From Nocardia pseudobrasiliensis NBRC 108224 (GTDB taxonomy: Bacteria; Actinomycetota; Actinomycetes; Mycobacteriales; Mycobacteriaceae), in NCBI RefSeq assembly GCF_001613105.1, contig NZ_BDBS01000005.1, positions 310,001-374,000 on the forward strand: DNA of 64,000 bases. The letters are read 5' to 3'. Each line of letters opens with the position of its first letter. The stretch's first letter is position 1. This document shows positions 1-11,471 of this stretch, piece by piece. The translations under genes and the position numbers were made by a program. The notes beneath the pieces are model-generated. The model was given only the letters and a program-made list of their open reading frames with translations, had not been told where the DNA came from and made no database searches.

Positions 1-43
1 GGTCTCGTCCCGGTTTGCTTGTCGCAACGGAAAGTGGTGCTGG

Positions 44-1210
44 ATGCGATTTTTCGGTTCCCGCAGGCGAATGGCGTTGGCAGCGGTGACGGCGGGGGTG
101 GCCGTGATCGCGAGCGGAACCCAGGCCCAGGCCGCCGCGGCCGTCCCGGGTACGCCGATCGCCGTGGTCGCCCGGCCCGACGGCTGGCGCAATATGCCGG
201 GAACCGGATCCGCGCTCGAGTACTGGACCACCGGATCGGACGGTTCGATCCTGCCGGCCACCGGTGCGGTATTCGTCCCGCCGGGGCCCGCGCCCGCGGG
301 TGGCTGGCCGATCGTGGCCTTCGATCACGGCTCGCTCGGCCTCGGGCCGGAGTGCGGCGGGCAGTCCGATTTCGAACAGGGGCCGTGGACCGATCGCCGG
401 GTGCACGAGGATGTATTCCTGCGGAGCTTCCTCACCAAGGGTTTCGCCCTGGTCGCCCCGGACTATCTGGGACTGGGCCGCTTCGACACCGGCACCCATC
501 CGTATCTGGAATTGAAGACCGAGGCCGGTTCGACGATCGATATGGTCAAGGCCGCCCGGACCGCCCATCCCGAACTGGGCCGCAAATGGCTGGTGCTGGG
601 TGGCTCCCAGGGTGGCCAGGCGGCGCTGGGCACGGCGTCCCTGCAACGAAAAATGGCCCCGGAGCTGGACTTTCGGGGCACGATCGCCATCGACCCCGAA
701 TCCGAGGTGGAGAATCTGCTGCCGATGGCCGGTCCATGGGGTCCGGATCTGCCCAGTGTGATCGGTGACGCGCTCACCGCGTTCGTGGTCAGCGTGTTCG
801 CCGGATTGCGGACCGCGCGGCCGGATGCGCGCATGGACAGCTACCTCACCCCCCGCGGCCGGTCGATTCTCGACGGCATCGGCAAGCTGTGCCTGGACGC
901 CATCGCCGATCGCGTGACCGGCGTCGGAATCAGCGATCTGCTGGCGAAACCGCTCTCGGACGACCATTTCCGAGCCATTCTGGCCGACTATCTGGGCGTG
1001 CCCACCAGCGGCTACGACCGGCCGATTCTGCTGCTGCTCAATGCCCTCGACATTTCGGCGCCCTCGCCGCTGCATGCCGCGCTGGTGGCGCGGTTCGCGG
1101 CCAATCACGTCGATCACAAGGTGGTCGTCGGAATGGGGCGGCATATGCAGCTGAACAAGGAGATGACCGCGGCGATCGACGAATTCCTCACGCGCGTGCG
1201 CACATCCTGA
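44..1210 (+). CDS. Secreted LIP-family lipase / alpha-beta hydrolase (copy 1)
   Basis: Predicted exported ester or lipid hydrolase of the secretory lipase (LIP) type, 388 aa. An N-terminal signal peptide is visible: basic GSRRR, a hydrophobic Ala/Val stretch and an AQAAAA cleavage region near residue 30. The nucleophile elbow GGSQGG puts the catalytic Ser near residue 188; Asp (NALDIS, about 336) and His (GRHMQ, about 367) are plausible partners. Other family landmarks are FDHGSLGLGPECGG and VAPDYLGLG. The gene is followed at once by a close paralogue on the same strand, a tandem duplication. The substrate is unknown; host or storage lipid esters are a reasonable inference. Confident for fold and export, weak for substrate. 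Confidence 0.85.
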   Translation: MRFFGSRRRMALAAVTAGVAVIASGTQAQAAAAVPGTPIAVVARPDGWRNMPGTGSALEYWTTGSDGSILPATGAVFVPPGPAPAGGWPIVAFDHGSLGLGPECGGQSDFEQGPWTDRRVHEDVFLRSFLTKGFALVAPDYLGLGRFDTGTHPYLELKTEAGSTIDMVKAARTAHPELGRKWLVLGGSQGGQAALGTASLQRKMAPELDFRGTIAIDPESEVENLLPMAGPWGPDLPSVIGDALTAFVVSVFAGLRTARPDARMDSYLTPRGRSILDGIGKLCLDAIADRVTGVGISDLLAKPLSDDHFRAILADYLGVPTSGYDRPILLLLNALDISAPSPLHAALVARFAANHVDHKVVVGMGRHMQLNKEMTAAIDEFLTRVRTS

Positions 1211-1283
1211 CTCTCATACTGCTCTCACAAACCGCCGGTACGCTCGCTGCGATTTTGCTGGTGTTGAGAGAAGTTCGGTGGTT

Positions 1284-2450
1284 ATGCGGGTGCGGGGTTG
1301 CTGGAGGCAGTGGGTCGTCGCGGCGGTTTCGGCGGGGGTGATGCTGGGCATCGCGGCCCCCGCGCAGGCGGCGGAGGCGGGCACGGCCATCTCGGTGATC
1401 GCCCAGCCCGACGGGTGGCGAGGCCAGTCCGGCGGCGCGGTCGTGGAGTACCGGACGCTCGGATCCGACGGTTCGGTGCGGCCCGCCAGCGGCGCGCTGT
1501 TCGTGCCCAGCGGTCCGGCGCCCGCGGGTGGCTGGCCGATCATGGCCTACGACCACGGCACCTCCGGGCTGGGGCCCGGGTGCGGCGGACAGTCCGATCC
1601 GGCGAGCGCGCCCTATCCCGAGACCAGGGCCAAGGAAGATCGCACGCTGAAGTACTTCCTGGACAAGGGTTTCGCGGTCGTCGCGCCGGACTATCTCGGA
1701 CTGGGCCGCTTCGATACCGGCACGCATCCGTATCTGGAACGCGATACCGAGGCCACCGCGACGATCGATCTGGTGCGGGCCGCGCGCGCGACCCATCCCG
1801 AACTGTCGCGCACCTGGGCGGTATTCGGCGCCTCGCAGGGCGGTCAGGCCGCGCTGGGCACCGGACATCTGCAGCACACCTATGCGTCGGATCTCGATTT
1901 CCGCGGGACGATCGCACTGGATCCGGCCTCGGATGTGGAGAAGGTGCTGCCGCTGGCCGGTCCGTGGGTGCCCGAGATTCCGGGGATCAGCGGTAACGGC
2001 ACCACCGCGTTCATCACCAGCATCCTGGCGGGTCTGCGCGAGGCGCGACCCGACCTCGATGTCGACGGCTATCTCAGCCCGCGCGGCCGGGAGATCGTCG
2101 ATACGGTCGGCGGACTGTGCCTGGACGCCATCTCCGATCGCGTGCGGGGCGTGAGCATCGGCGAGATGTTGTCGCGCCCGCTGACCGATCCCGCGTTCCG
2201 CGCCGCGCTGACCGCGTACATGGCCGTGCCCACCAGCGGTTACGACGCCCCGATCCTGCTGCTGCTCAATGCCGCCGATCTGACGGTCCCCTCGCCGCTG
2301 CACGCGACCCTGGCCGCTCAGTTCGCCGCCAACCGCGTCGATTTCCAATCGGTGGTCGGCGTTGGCAAGCACTGTGAGATGAACGATCGGATGTGGTCGG
2401 CCGTCGACGCCTTCGCCGCCCGAATCCTGGCGACACCCGCCCAACGCTGA
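1284..2450 (+). CDS. Secreted LIP-family lipase / alpha-beta hydrolase (copy 2)
   Basis: Tandem paralogue of the preceding lipase, 388 aa from ATG 1284; an in-frame GTG two codons earlier (1278) is an alternative start. The signal peptide is clear (RGCWRQW, hydrophobic core, APAQAAEA). It shares [29 protein letters not shown] and the nucleophile elbow GASQGGQAA with copy 1, and the C-terminal Asp/His region is conserved ([22 protein letters not shown]). About 70 nt separate it from copy 1, so the two may be co-transcribed. It precedes rsmA on the same strand by about 45 nt. Substrate is not determinable from sequence. Confidence 0.85.
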   Translation: MRVRGCWRQWVVAAVSAGVMLGIAAPAQAAEAGTAISVIAQPDGWRGQSGGAVVEYRTLGSDGSVRPASGALFVPSGPAPAGGWPIMAYDHGTSGLGPGCGGQSDPASAPYPETRAKEDRTLKYFLDKGFAVVAPDYLGLGRFDTGTHPYLERDTEATATIDLVRAARATHPELSRTWAVFGASQGGQAALGTGHLQHTYASDLDFRGTIALDPASDVEKVLPLAGPWVPEIPGISGNGTTAFITSILAGLREARPDLDVDGYLSPRGREIVDTVGGLCLDAISDRVRGVSIGEMLSRPLTDPAFRAALTAYMAVPTSGYDAPILLLLNAADLTVPSPLHATLAAQFAANRVDFQSVVGVGKHCEMNDRMWSAVDAFAARILATPAQR

Positions 2451-2493
2451 GGCAACGCGAGCGCGGGCCGTGCCGCTTGGTAGTTTGTCGGGC

Positions 2494-3375
2494 GTGTCCG
2501 AACCTGTTGTCGCTGCCCGGGGGCAGGCCGAATTGCTCGGCCCGGCCGAGGTCCGGGTATTGGCGGAGCGGTTCGGCGTGCGGCCGACCAAACAGCTCGG
2601 GCAGAACTTCGTCCACGATGCGAATACCGTGCGGCGCATCGTCGCCGCCGCGGGCGTCGGGCGCGACGATGTGGTGGTCGAGGTGGGTCCCGGACTCGGT
2701 TCGCTGACGCTGGCCCTGCTCGATGTGGTCGATCGGGTCGTCGCCGTGGAGATCGATCCGGTGCTCGCGGCGCAGCTGCCCGGCACGGTCGCCGAACGCG
2801 CGCCGGAGCTGGCGGACCGTCTGAGCGTGGTCGAGGCCGACGCCCTGCGCGTGCGCGCCGCGGACCTGCCCGCCTGCCCGACCGCCCTGGTGGCCAACCT
2901 CCCCTACAACGTGGCGGTCCCGGTGCTACTGCACCTGCTGGCCGAATTGCCCACCCTCACAACGGCTCTGGTAATGGTCCAGGCCGAGGTGGCCGACCGC
3001 CTCGCCGCCGAACCCGGCTCCCGCATCTACGGCGTCCCGAGCGTGAAGGCGGGCTTCTTCGGCACCGTCCGCCGCGCCGGATCGGTAGGCCGCCAGGTCT
3101 TCTGGCCCGTCCCCCAGGTGGAATCCGGCCTGGTCCGAATCCAGCGCTTCCCCACCCCACCCTGGCCCCAGGACGAGCCCCACCGCCACCGCGTCTTCGA
3201 AGTCGTAGACGCCGCCTTCGCCCAACGCCGCAAAACCCTACGCGCGGCCCTGTCCGGCTGGGCAGGCTCCGCCGCCGAGGCCGAAAAGCGCCTCACCGCC
3301 GCAGGAATAGCTCCCACGGCCCGCGGCGAAACCCTCGACACCGCGGCCTTCGTCCGCCTCGCGCAACAGGGCTGA
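2494..3375 (+). CDS. rsmA: 16S rRNA dimethyladenosine transferase RsmA/KsgA
   Basis: Dimethylates two adjacent adenosines in the 3'-terminal helix of 16S rRNA using SAM, a late step of small-subunit assembly. Visible motifs: [18 protein letters not shown] at the N-terminus, SAM-binding [14 protein letters not shown] (motif I), acidic EIDPV, and the catalytic NLPYN (motif IV). The C-terminal half carries [16 protein letters not shown], typical of the family. I choose GTG 2494; GTG 2470 in the same frame would add eight residues and neither has a strong Shine-Dalgarno. In mycobacteria rsmA is followed directly by ispE; here a copper operon intervenes on the opposite strand. Confidence 0.95.
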   Translation: MSEPVVAARGQAELLGPAEVRVLAERFGVRPTKQLGQNFVHDANTVRRIVAAAGVGRDDVVVEVGPGLGSLTLALLDVVDRVVAVEIDPVLAAQLPGTVAERAPELADRLSVVEADALRVRAADLPACPTALVANLPYNVAVPVLLHLLAELPTLTTALVMVQAEVADRLAAEPGSRIYGVPSVKAGFFGTVRRAGSVGRQVFWPVPQVESGLVRIQRFPTPPWPQDEPHRHRVFEVVDAAFAQRRKTLRAALSGWAGSAAEAEKRLTAAGIAPTARGETLDTAAFVRLAQQG

Positions 3376-3636
3376 CGGCAAGCCCGCCCACGCCCGATCA
3401 CCTTCCGGCGCAAGCGGATTCCCGAGTCCCGCCATTCCCGCCCGCGCTGCCGGACTCCACGCGAACCGGCAGCCATCCGGTGGATCACCTGTCGCGAAGC
3501 GCGACATCTCCCCGACAGCTCGAGGTGCGCTGGTTGCCAGCCTGGTTGCCCGACAACAAGGTTCGCGAGACTCGCGGCCCAACCATCGGCGTGCACGGTC
3601 GGCCCGCGACCCGGCCCTGGAGGCGACGTCCTCGGT

Positions 3637-3755
3637 CTCGCGGTGGGCTGCCGGGTTCGACATTCTCGGTCTCGCGGTGGCCCGCCGGGTTCGGCATTCT
3701 CGCTCTCGCGGTGGCCCGCCGGGTTCGGCATTCTCGCTCTCGCGGTCGGCCCGCC
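3637..3755. repeat. 34-bp tandem repeat, about 3.5 copies
   Basis: Units at 3637-3670, 3671-3704, 3705-3738 and a partial at 3739-3755. Units 2 and 3 are identical and unit 1 differs at a few bases. It lies in the 440-bp gap between the convergent rsmA and copper ATPase genes. All three frames seem open only because of base composition; I see no gene in 3376-3814. Confidence 0.85.
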
Positions 3756-3767
3756 CCACAAAAGATT

Positions 3768-3802
3768 CCCGGTCTCTCCGCCCTCAGGACGGAGAGACCG
3801 GG
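3768..3802 (-). terminator. Intrinsic terminator of the copper operon
   Basis: Perfect 13-bp stem (3768-3780 with 3790-3802, sequence CCCGGTCTCTCCG and its complement) with a 9-nt loop. Read on the minus strand it begins 12 nt after the copper ATPase stop and is followed by AATCTTTTG, a short U-rich tail. It may also stop rsmA transcription from the other side. Confidence 0.8.
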
Positions 3803-3814
3803 ACCATGCACCGC

Positions 3815-6043
3815 TCAGCGGAAGGCGCGCAGGCGCAGGCTGTTAGTGACCACGAATACGCTCGACAGGGCCATTGCGGCCCCGGCCAGCATCGGGTTGA
3901 GCAGGCCCGCGGCGGCCAGGGGGAGGGCCGCTACGTTGTAGCCGAAGGCCCAGAACAGGTTTCCCTTGATCGTGCGCAGGGTGGCTCGGGACAGGCGGAT
4001 GGCGGTGCCGACCGTGCGCAGGTCGCCGCGGACGAGGGTGATATCGCCCGCCTCGATCGCCACGTCGGTGCCGGTACCCATGGCCAGGCCGAGGTCGGCG
4101 CGGGCCAGGGCGGCGGCGTCGTTCACACCGTCGCCGACCATGGCGACCACGCGGCCCTCGGCCTGCAGCCGCTCGACCACGTCCAGCTTGTCGCTGGGCA
4201 GAACCTCCGCGATCACCTCGTCGATGCCGACCCGATCGGCGACCGTCCGCGCGGCGGCGGCATTGTCGCCGGTCAACAGCACCGGCGTGAGGCCGAGCGC
4301 TCGCATATCGGCGATGGCCGCGGCGCTGGTGTCCTTGATCGCGTCGGCGATCACCAGCACGCCCCGGGCGATACCGTCCCAGGCCACCACGATCGCGGTG
4401 CGTCCGGCGGCCTCGGCCTCGGATTTGGCCTGCGCCAACGCCTCCGGGACCGTGACGGCCCAATCGTCGAGCAGTTCGACCCGTCCGATCACGACCGCGC
4501 GCTCGCCGACCATACCCTGTACACCCTTGCCGCCGTGAGATACGAACTGCCGCACCGGTTCCGGCCGCAGTCCCCGCTCGGCGGCTCCCGCGACGACCGC
4601 CCGGGCCACCGGATGTTCGGAGCCGTGTTCCACCGCGGCCGCGACCGCGAGCAGTTCCCCGGCGTCCTGGCCCTCGACCGTAACAACCTGTGCCAGAGCC
4701 ATTTTCCCGGTGGTGACGGTGCCGGTCTTGTCGAGCACCACGGTATCGATGCGCCGGGTCGACTCCAGCACCTGCGGGCCCTTGATGAGAATCCCCAGCT
4801 GTGCCCCGCGCCCGGTCCCGACCAGCAGCGCGGTGGGCGTCGCCAATCCGAGCGCACACGGGCAGGCGATGATCAGTACGGCCACCGCCGCGCCGAACGC
4901 GGTCGCGATCGAGGTTCCGGCTCCGAGCCAGAAACCCAGCGTCGCAATCGAAATCGCGATGACGATCGGCACGAACACCCCGGCCACCCGATCGGCCAGC
5001 CGCTGGACCGGCGCCTTACCGTCCTGCGCCTGTTCGACCAGCGCCGCCATCTGCGCCAGTTGGGTATCGGCCCCGATCCGGGTGGCCCGAACCGTCAGCA
5101 CCCCACCGGCATTGACGGTCGCGCCCACGACCGGATCGCCCGGTCCGACCTCGACCGGCGTTGATTCGCCGGTCAGCATGCTCATGTCGAGCGCGGAACT
5201 GCCTTCGACCACCACACCGTCGGTGGCCACCTTCTCGCCGGGACGGACCAGGAATCGCTCGCCGACCCGCAATTGATCCGTGGGAATCCGGATCTCGCCA
5301 CCGTCGCGCAGGACCGCGACATCCTTGGCGCCCAATTCCAGCAGCGCCCGCAGCGCCGAACCCGCCCGCTCCTTGGCCCGCGTCTCGAAATACCTTCCCG
5401 CAAGGATGAATACGATCACCCCGGCCGCGACCTCGAGATAGATATTCGCCGCGGAGCCGCCGCGTTCGACGGCGAAGCTGAAACCGTGCTTCATACCGGC
5501 CATTCCGGCGTCGCCGAAGAACAGCGCGTACACCGACCAGGCGTAGGCGGCGAGGGTGCCCAGCGAGATCAGGGTGTCCATGGTGGCGGTCGCATGCCGC
5601 GCGTTGACCCACGCGGCGCGATGGAAAGCCGCACCGCCCCAGAACACCACGGGAGTGGCCAGCGTGAGCGAAAGCCACTGCCAGTTGCGGAATTGCAGGG
5701 CGGGCGCCATCGCCAGCACGATCACCGGCACCGCCAGCGCGAGGCTGACCAGCAGCCGCTGCCGCAGCAGACGGGCCGGTGACGAATCCGAATCACCCTG
5801 TGCCCGAGTCGGTTCGGTGTCGTGCAGCTGCGCGGTGTAGCCCGCGTCGGTGACCTTCTCGATCAGATCGTCGGCGCTCACCGAGGTCGGGAAGTGCACC
5901 CGCGCCTTCTCGGTCGCGTAGTTCACCGTCGCGGTGACGCCGTCGATCCGGTTGAGCTTCTTCTCGATTCGAGACGCGCACGACGCGCAGGTCATCCCGC
6001 CGATATCGAGTTCGACCGAGCGTTCACCCGTGGGCGCGCTCAT
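3815..6043 (-). CDS. copA: Copper-translocating P1B-type ATPase
   Basis: Inner-membrane Cu(I) efflux pump, 742 aa. Order of domains: N-terminal heavy-metal domain GGMTCASC (Cys19, Cys22), membrane helices, actuator motif LTGES, membrane CPC metal site (ACPCALG), phosphorylation site DKTGT, SEHP motif of the nucleotide domain, hinge GDGVNDAA, then C-terminal helices with FGYN and MALSS, which are characteristic of Cu(I)-ATPases. It is the last gene of a three-gene unit; its ATG overlaps the stop of the upstream gene by 4 nt (ATGA). A terminator follows. Copper specificity is supported by the CPC/YN/MxxSS signature and by the chaperone and operator upstream. The ctp-type name used in mycobacteria would also fit. 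Confidence 0.94.
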   Translation of the reverse strand: MSAPTGERSVELDIGGMTCASCASRIEKKLNRIDGVTATVNYATEKARVHFPTSVSADDLIEKVTDAGYTAQLHDTEPTRAQGDSDSSPARLLRQRLLVSLALAVPVIVLAMAPALQFRNWQWLSLTLATPVVFWGGAAFHRAAWVNARHATATMDTLISLGTLAAYAWSVYALFFGDAGMAGMKHGFSFAVERGGSAANIYLEVAAGVIVFILAGRYFETRAKERAGSALRALLELGAKDVAVLRDGGEIRIPTDQLRVGERFLVRPGEKVATDGVVVEGSSALDMSMLTGESTPVEVGPGDPVVGATVNAGGVLTVRATRIGADTQLAQMAALVEQAQDGKAPVQRLADRVAGVFVPIVIAISIATLGFWLGAGTSIATAFGAAVAVLIIACPCALGLATPTALLVGTGRGAQLGILIKGPQVLESTRRIDTVVLDKTGTVTTGKMALAQVVTVEGQDAGELLAVAAAVEHGSEHPVARAVVAGAAERGLRPEPVRQFVSHGGKGVQGMVGERAVVIGRVELLDDWAVTVPEALAQAKSEAEAAGRTAIVVAWDGIARGVLVIADAIKDTSAAAIADMRALGLTPVLLTGDNAAAARTVADRVGIDEVIAEVLPSDKLDVVERLQAEGRVVAMVGDGVNDAAALARADLGLAMGTGTDVAIEAGDITLVRGDLRTVGTAIRLSRATLRTIKGNLFWAFGYNVAALPLAAAGLLNPMLAGAAMALSSVFVVTNSLRLRAFR

Positions 6044-6942
6044 TGATGACCTCCTCCGTGATGCCCGTGACCCGCACCCGCCGCGGCGCTTTCGACGGCC
6101 TCGACGGTGAATTCCGCGGTGTGCACCGAACCGCCGTGTGCGAAGTCCAGATACAACCGGTAGGTCCCGGCGCTGGGCGCCTGGGCGTGGAAGGCCACCT
6201 GCGGACCGGCCGGGATGGATCCGACCTCACCCTCGGGATGGACGTGCAGGTAGGCCAGGTCGCTGCCGCGCAGCGCCACCAGATGGCCGTACGCGCCCAG
6301 ATAGGGCTGCAAGTCGGTGACCGGCTGTCCGTCGCGGGCGACGGTGAAGCGCAATTCGCCGCCGCCGGTGGACAATTCGCCGTCGAGGGTGAGTGTGTAA
6401 CCGTCGACCTCCGCGATGCGCGAGGGTGCGGGCAGGGGCCGCGGCGCGGTGGCGCCCGCGACCGTGACGGTGCGGCTGAGGACCAGCTCGCCCGGGCCGT
6501 CGACCGGCGCGAAATCGGCGAAGACGCGATAGGTGCCCGGCTCGTCCCACTTCCAGTCGATCGACCAGGTGCCGTCGGCCGCCAATCGCGGGTGCACGTG
6601 CCGATAGTGGGCGGCGTCGGAGCGGACCACGATCAGATGCAGCTGCTTTTCGTGCAGATCGGTGAACTTGGTCACGGGCGCCTCGTTCGGTCCGCCGATC
6701 CGGAAGCTCAGGGCTCCGGGGTGATTCGGCTCGGCCGGGGCCGAGATGTCGGTGAGGGTGTAGCCCGCCTGGGTGGTCTGCAATCCGGTGTTCACTGTCT
6801 CGCCTGCCTGCGTCGTATGAGATTCGTCGTGCCCGGGGGCCGGATCGGTGCGGTCGCCCAGCAGGGCGCCGAGACCGAACGCGGCCCCGAACAGCACGAC
6901 CAGTCCGCCGCCGAATGCGGCGAACCGAAGTCGGTCGTTCAT
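6040..6942 (-). CDS. Membrane-anchored His-rich protein of the copper operon
   Basis: 300-aa protein between the copper chaperone and ATPase genes, overlapping both by 4 nt, so translationally coupled. An N-terminal anchor ([22 protein letters not shown], about residues 7-28) precedes a long predicted extracytoplasmic region. That region has two similar beta-rich halves, each with a His motif (HYRHVHPR and LHVHPEG), and ends in [10 protein letters not shown]. These are plausible copper ligands. Proteins of this layout recur beside CopZ/CopA in actinobacteria, but I know no assigned function. Inference: extracytoplasmic copper binding or delivery. Start ATG 6942 is chosen because it overlaps the upstream stop; an upstream-extended frame exists but lacks support. 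Confidence 0.75.
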   Translation of the reverse strand: MNDRLRFAAFGGGLVVLFGAAFGLGALLGDRTDPAPGHDESHTTQAGETVNTGLQTTQAGYTLTDISAPAEPNHPGALSFRIGGPNEAPVTKFTDLHEKQLHLIVVRSDAAHYRHVHPRLAADGTWSIDWKWDEPGTYRVFADFAPVDGPGELVLSRTVTVAGATAPRPLPAPSRIAEVDGYTLTLDGELSTGGGELRFTVARDGQPVTDLQPYLGAYGHLVALRGSDLAYLHVHPEGEVGSIPAGPQVAFHAQAPSAGTYRLYLDFAHGGSVHTAEFTVEAVESAAAGAGHGHHGGGHQ

Positions 6943-7148
6943 GAATTCGCTACCTCGTAACCCGCCTCGTCGACGGCGGTGGCGACCTCGGTGTCGGAGA
7001 TCGGCGCGGTGGATTCGACCACGACACGGCCGGTGGCCAGGTCGACATCGACGCTGGAGACGCCGTCGATTTTGCCGATCTCCTTCTGCACCGCCGACAC
7101 GCAGTGGCCGCAGGTCATGCCGGTGACGGTGTAGGTGCTGGTGGCCAT
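6939..7148 (-). CDS. copZ: Heavy-metal-associated copper chaperone (CopZ-like)
   Basis: 69-aa cytosolic metallochaperone of the ferredoxin-like HMA fold. The metal-binding loop GMTCGHC carries Cys13 and Cys16, and the expected pattern continues (VQKEIGKIDGV, then VDVDLATGRVVVES). It would hand Cu(I) to the HMA domain of the ATPase two genes downstream. It is the first gene of the unit; its stop overlaps the next start (ATGA). ATG 7148 has GAGGAGTCG upstream and begins directly at the HMA domain; the longer upstream frame reads through the promoter. Probable copper induction through the CsoR-like site upstream. Confidence 0.92.
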   Translation of the reverse strand: MATSTYTVTGMTCGHCVSAVQKEIGKIDGVSSVDVDLATGRVVVESTAPISDTEVATAVDEAGYEVANS

Positions 7149-7170
7149 GATCGACTCCTCGGTCTCGGTT

Positions 7171-7199
7171 TCTATACGGTGAGGGGGTATCCCTGACAT
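7171..7199 (-). promoter_or_regulatory. Predicted promoter of the copper operon
   Basis: On the minus strand, -35-like ATGTCA (7194-7199) and -10-like TATAGA (7171-7176) separated by 17 bp, about 22 nt before the copZ ATG. The half-site GGGGTAT of the adjacent operator falls within the spacer. Confidence 0.45.
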
Positions 7200-7223
7200 C
7201 TCTGAACATACCCCTGGGGGGTA
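7184..7223. promoter_or_regulatory. CsoR-like copper operator
   Basis: Palindrome TACCCC-TGG-GGGGTA at 7209-7223, the G/C-tract inverted repeat typical of CsoR-family operators, plus a third half-site GGGGTAT at 7184-7190. These flank and overlap the predicted -35 region of the copZ operon. No csoR gene lies in the window, so the repressor would be encoded elsewhere. ispE starts 56 nt to the right on the other strand. Confidence 0.65.
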
Positions 7224-7278
7224 CGGGAAGCAAGTGGCTTGCCACATCGGAGCGGTCACCGCATTACGCTTGGGGCTC

Positions 7279-8211
7279 GTGCTTTCAGTTGTGCCCAGTC
7301 CCGTGGTCGTTCGGGCGCCATCGAAGGTGAACCTGCACCTGGGAGTGGGTGAGGTTCGCGACGACGGCTACCACGAACTGACCACGGTTTTCCAGGCGCT
7401 TTCGCTCAGCGACGACCTGGAGATCGCCCCGGCGAGTTCGCTCGCGGTGCGGGTGAGCGGTGAGGGCGCGGCCGACGTGCCGACCGATCGTACGAATCTG
7501 GTCTGGCGGGCGGCCGTGCGACTCGCACACGAGGGCGGCCGCGCGCCGCTGGTGGAGATCGCGATCCGCAAGGGAATTCCGGTGGCGGGCGGTATGGCCG
7601 GCGGCAGCGCCGATGCCGCCGCCGCACTGATCGGGCTGAACGAACTGTGGGATCTGCGCCTGTCCCGCGACGAGCTGGCGACGATCGGCGCGGAACTGGG
7701 CAGCGATGTGCCCTTCGCCCTCTACGGCGGGACCGCGCTCGGCCGGGGCCGCGGCGAGAAGCTGCTTCCGGTGCTGTCCCGGAACAACTTCCACTGGGTG
7801 CTGGCCCTGGCCAAGGGCGGCCTGTCCACCCCTGCGGTCTTCGCCGAACTCGACCGGCTCCGCGATCAGGGCAACCCGCCCCGCCTGGGCGAACCCCAGG
7901 AACTGTTGCAGGCGTTGGCCTCCGGCGACCCCCATCAGCTGGCCCCCCTTCTCGGCAACGACATGCAAGCCGCGGCCCTGTCCCTCAAACCGGAACTGCG
8001 CCGCACCCTACGCGCCGGCGTCGAAGCGGGCGCCCTGGCCGGAATAGTCTCCGGCTCGGGCCCCACCTGCGCGTTCCTCTGCGCCGACGAGTCTGCGGCA
8101 GTATCGGTCTCCGCCGAATTGTCCGGTGTGGGCGTCTGCCGCAGCGTCCGCACCGCCACCGGTCCGGTCCCCGGCGCCCGAGTACTGAGCGGCCCGACAA
8201 CCCGATCCTGA
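7279..8211 (+). CDS. ispE: 4-diphosphocytidyl-2-C-methyl-D-erythritol kinase
   Basis: GHMP-family kinase of the MEP isoprenoid pathway; phosphorylates CDP-ME at the 2-hydroxyl with ATP. Visible: N-terminal [12 protein letters not shown] with the substrate-side Lys, [12 protein letters not shown], the ATP-binding glycine-rich loop [19 protein letters not shown], and the C-terminal GHMP motif [10 protein letters not shown]. The frame is open upstream to 7234, but GTG 7279 or GTG 7291 fits the family N-terminus better; neither has a strong ribosome site. Its position after rsmA matches mycobacteria except for the inserted copper operon. Confidence 0.93.
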   Translation: MLSVVPSPVVVRAPSKVNLHLGVGEVRDDGYHELTTVFQALSLSDDLEIAPASSLAVRVSGEGAADVPTDRTNLVWRAAVRLAHEGGRAPLVEIAIRKGIPVAGGMAGGSADAAAALIGLNELWDLRLSRDELATIGAELGSDVPFALYGGTALGRGRGEKLLPVLSRNNFHWVLALAKGGLSTPAVFAELDRLRDQGNPPRLGEPQELLQALASGDPHQLAPLLGNDMQAAALSLKPELRRTLRAGVEAGALAGIVSGSGPTCAFLCADESAAVSVSAELSGVGVCRSVRTATGPVPGARVLSGPTTRS

Positions 8212-8300
8212 CCAACGCCGTCCTCCACAAACGTGCGTCCTGGCCTGTGTTTCGGTGGCCGATCGTGTGGGCCTCTACCTCGGACGACTTCTCCCCGCAT

Positions 8301-8512
8301 TCGGTCGGCGCGGGGCAGGGCCGCTTCGGTATGGCCGCCCGGCGTTTGGTTCGAGCTATGGAGTATGGCTGCCGATCCTGCGGTCGGCGCGGGGCCGTTT
8401 GTCGCTGGTGCGGCTGCCCGGCGTTTGGTTCGAGCCGTGGATCCATCGCTGGCGCGGCGGCCGATCTTGCGGTCGGCTGGGGGCCGTTTGTCGCTGGTGC
8501 GGCTGCTCAGCG
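8301..8512. repeat. Degenerate direct repeats (three copies, about 55-64 bp each)
   Basis: Copies at roughly 8301-8356, 8372-8435 and 8461-8512 share GGTCGGCGCGGGGC, CCGTTTGTCGCTGGTGCGGC and GGCGTTTGGTTCGAGC segments, with copy 1 the most diverged. They occupy the gap between convergent ispE and the LLM oxidoreductase. No credible gene is seen in 8212-8608. Confidence 0.7.
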
Positions 8513-8564
8513 TTATAGCTGCTGATGGCCGTGCATTCGGATGCGGCGGGAGGGAATATCGCAC

Positions 8565-8588
8565 GGCCGCAGGGAATTCCCTGCGGCC
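8565..8588 (-). terminator. 24-bp perfect palindrome, probable terminator
   Basis: Perfect inverted repeat GGCCGCAGGGAA plus its complement with no spacer, centred on GAATTC, 21 nt past the stop of the LLM oxidoreductase. It would fold as a hairpin with a 4-nt loop. There is no T-tract, so terminator function is inferred from position. Confidence 0.55.
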
Positions 8589-8608
8589 CCGCGGGTGATG
8601 TGTGGTGG

Positions 8609-9457
8609 TCAGGGGATGATGTCGGCGATGCGGTCGACCTGGTCGGGGTCGGTGCCGTAGCAGTAGAGCATCAGTTCGTCGGCGCCCAGAGCCTCGAATT
8701 GGTTGATGGCGGTGCGTATTTGGTCGGGGGTGGTGAGCATGCCCTCGACCATGTAGTCGGCGCGGCCGCTGAATTCGTAGTAGGCGTACATGGACTTGGT
8801 GGCCTGGTCGATCAGGGTGTCGGGGCCCAGGGCGACATTGACCTGGGCGACGATGCGGGGCTGGCCGGGGCGGTCGTGGGACTCCCAGGACTGGCGGGCG
8901 GATTCGATGAGGTCGTCGGCCCAGGACGGGGCCGCGGCGCACAGGAAGCCGCCGCCCCAGCGGCCGACGCGCTCGATCGCGGCAGGTTGGAAACCCCCGA
9001 ACAGCAGTTCGGGGCCCTCGGGGTGGATGGGCGCGGGGCCGATCGGGGGGCAACTGTCGCTGTAGGGCGCACCGGCCCAGAGCTTGCGCATCACCGCGAG
9101 CTGTTCGTCGAGGCGACGGCCGCGGGTGCGGATATCGGTGCCGGAGGCCTCGTGATCGTCGGCGCGACCGCCGACGCCGAGGCCGAGGACGAACCGTCCA
9201 CCGGACATGCGGTCCAGTGTGGCGGCCTGTTTGGCCAGCAGGGCGGGATCGCGCAGCGGTGCGATCAGCACCTCGGTCTGCAGTTTGACCCGTTCGGTGA
9301 CACCGGCGAGCACGGCCAGCGTCACCAGCGGTTCGGGATTGTCGTAGACGAGCCGGTCGAGCAGGCCGAGCGTCACGAACGGTCCCCCGTCGGCGCGACG
9401 GGCCCATTCGGGCAGCAGGGTGGGTTCGGCAATGGGAAGGCCGAGGCCGATTCGCAT
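8609..9457 (-). CDS. LLM-class (luciferase-like) flavin/F420-dependent oxidoreductase
   Basis: 282-aa TIM-barrel protein of the bacterial luciferase superfamily, which uses reduced FMN or F420. Family features: N-terminal MRIGLGLPIAEP, VKLQTEVLIAPLRDPALLAKQAATLD, and GRFVLGLGVGGRADDHEASG, followed by a GPAPIHPEGPELLFGG segment seen in many mycobacterial members. The cofactor cannot be fixed from sequence, though F420 is common in Nocardia. It stands alone on the minus strand between ispE and an ABC-F gene; a 208-bp gap to the right must hold both divergent promoters. Substrate unknown. Confidence 0.85.
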   Translation of the reverse strand: MRIGLGLPIAEPTLLPEWARRADGGPFVTLGLLDRLVYDNPEPLVTLAVLAGVTERVKLQTEVLIAPLRDPALLAKQAATLDRMSGGRFVLGLGVGGRADDHEASGTDIRTRGRRLDEQLAVMRKLWAGAPYSDSCPPIGPAPIHPEGPELLFGGFQPAAIERVGRWGGGFLCAAAPSWADDLIESARQSWESHDRPGQPRIVAQVNVALGPDTLIDQATKSMYAYYEFSGRADYMVEGMLTTPDQIRTAINQFEALGADELMLYCYGTDPDQVDRIADIIP

Positions 9458-9665
9458 GGGAAAACTCCATGGGGTTGTGGGTAGGCAAAATCACGCCGCC
9501 CACTCCCGACCTCGATCCGATTCGTCGAGGCTGGGCTCCCGCTCTGCGGCAATACTTCTGGAGAGCCCTCTTGGATTGAGCGGAACCTTAGGCCGGGCTG
9601 CGCGGTTTGGCAAGTCGGGCCGCCCAGTAGGCTGGCTGGGCACGCATCGACGACACCGAGGACCA

Positions 9666-11465
<1,800 letters not shown>

Positions 11466-11471
11466 CCACGG

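Noticed and set aside
3677..5164. 495-aa open frame antisense to the copper ATPase
   Set aside because: Shadow of the ATPase gene in a GC-rich frame; no recognisable motif.
9420..9665. Upstream extension of the ABC-F gene (82 residues)
   Set aside because: Runs through the promoter region and the LLM start; the canonical MANLINLEQVHKSFG start is at 9666.
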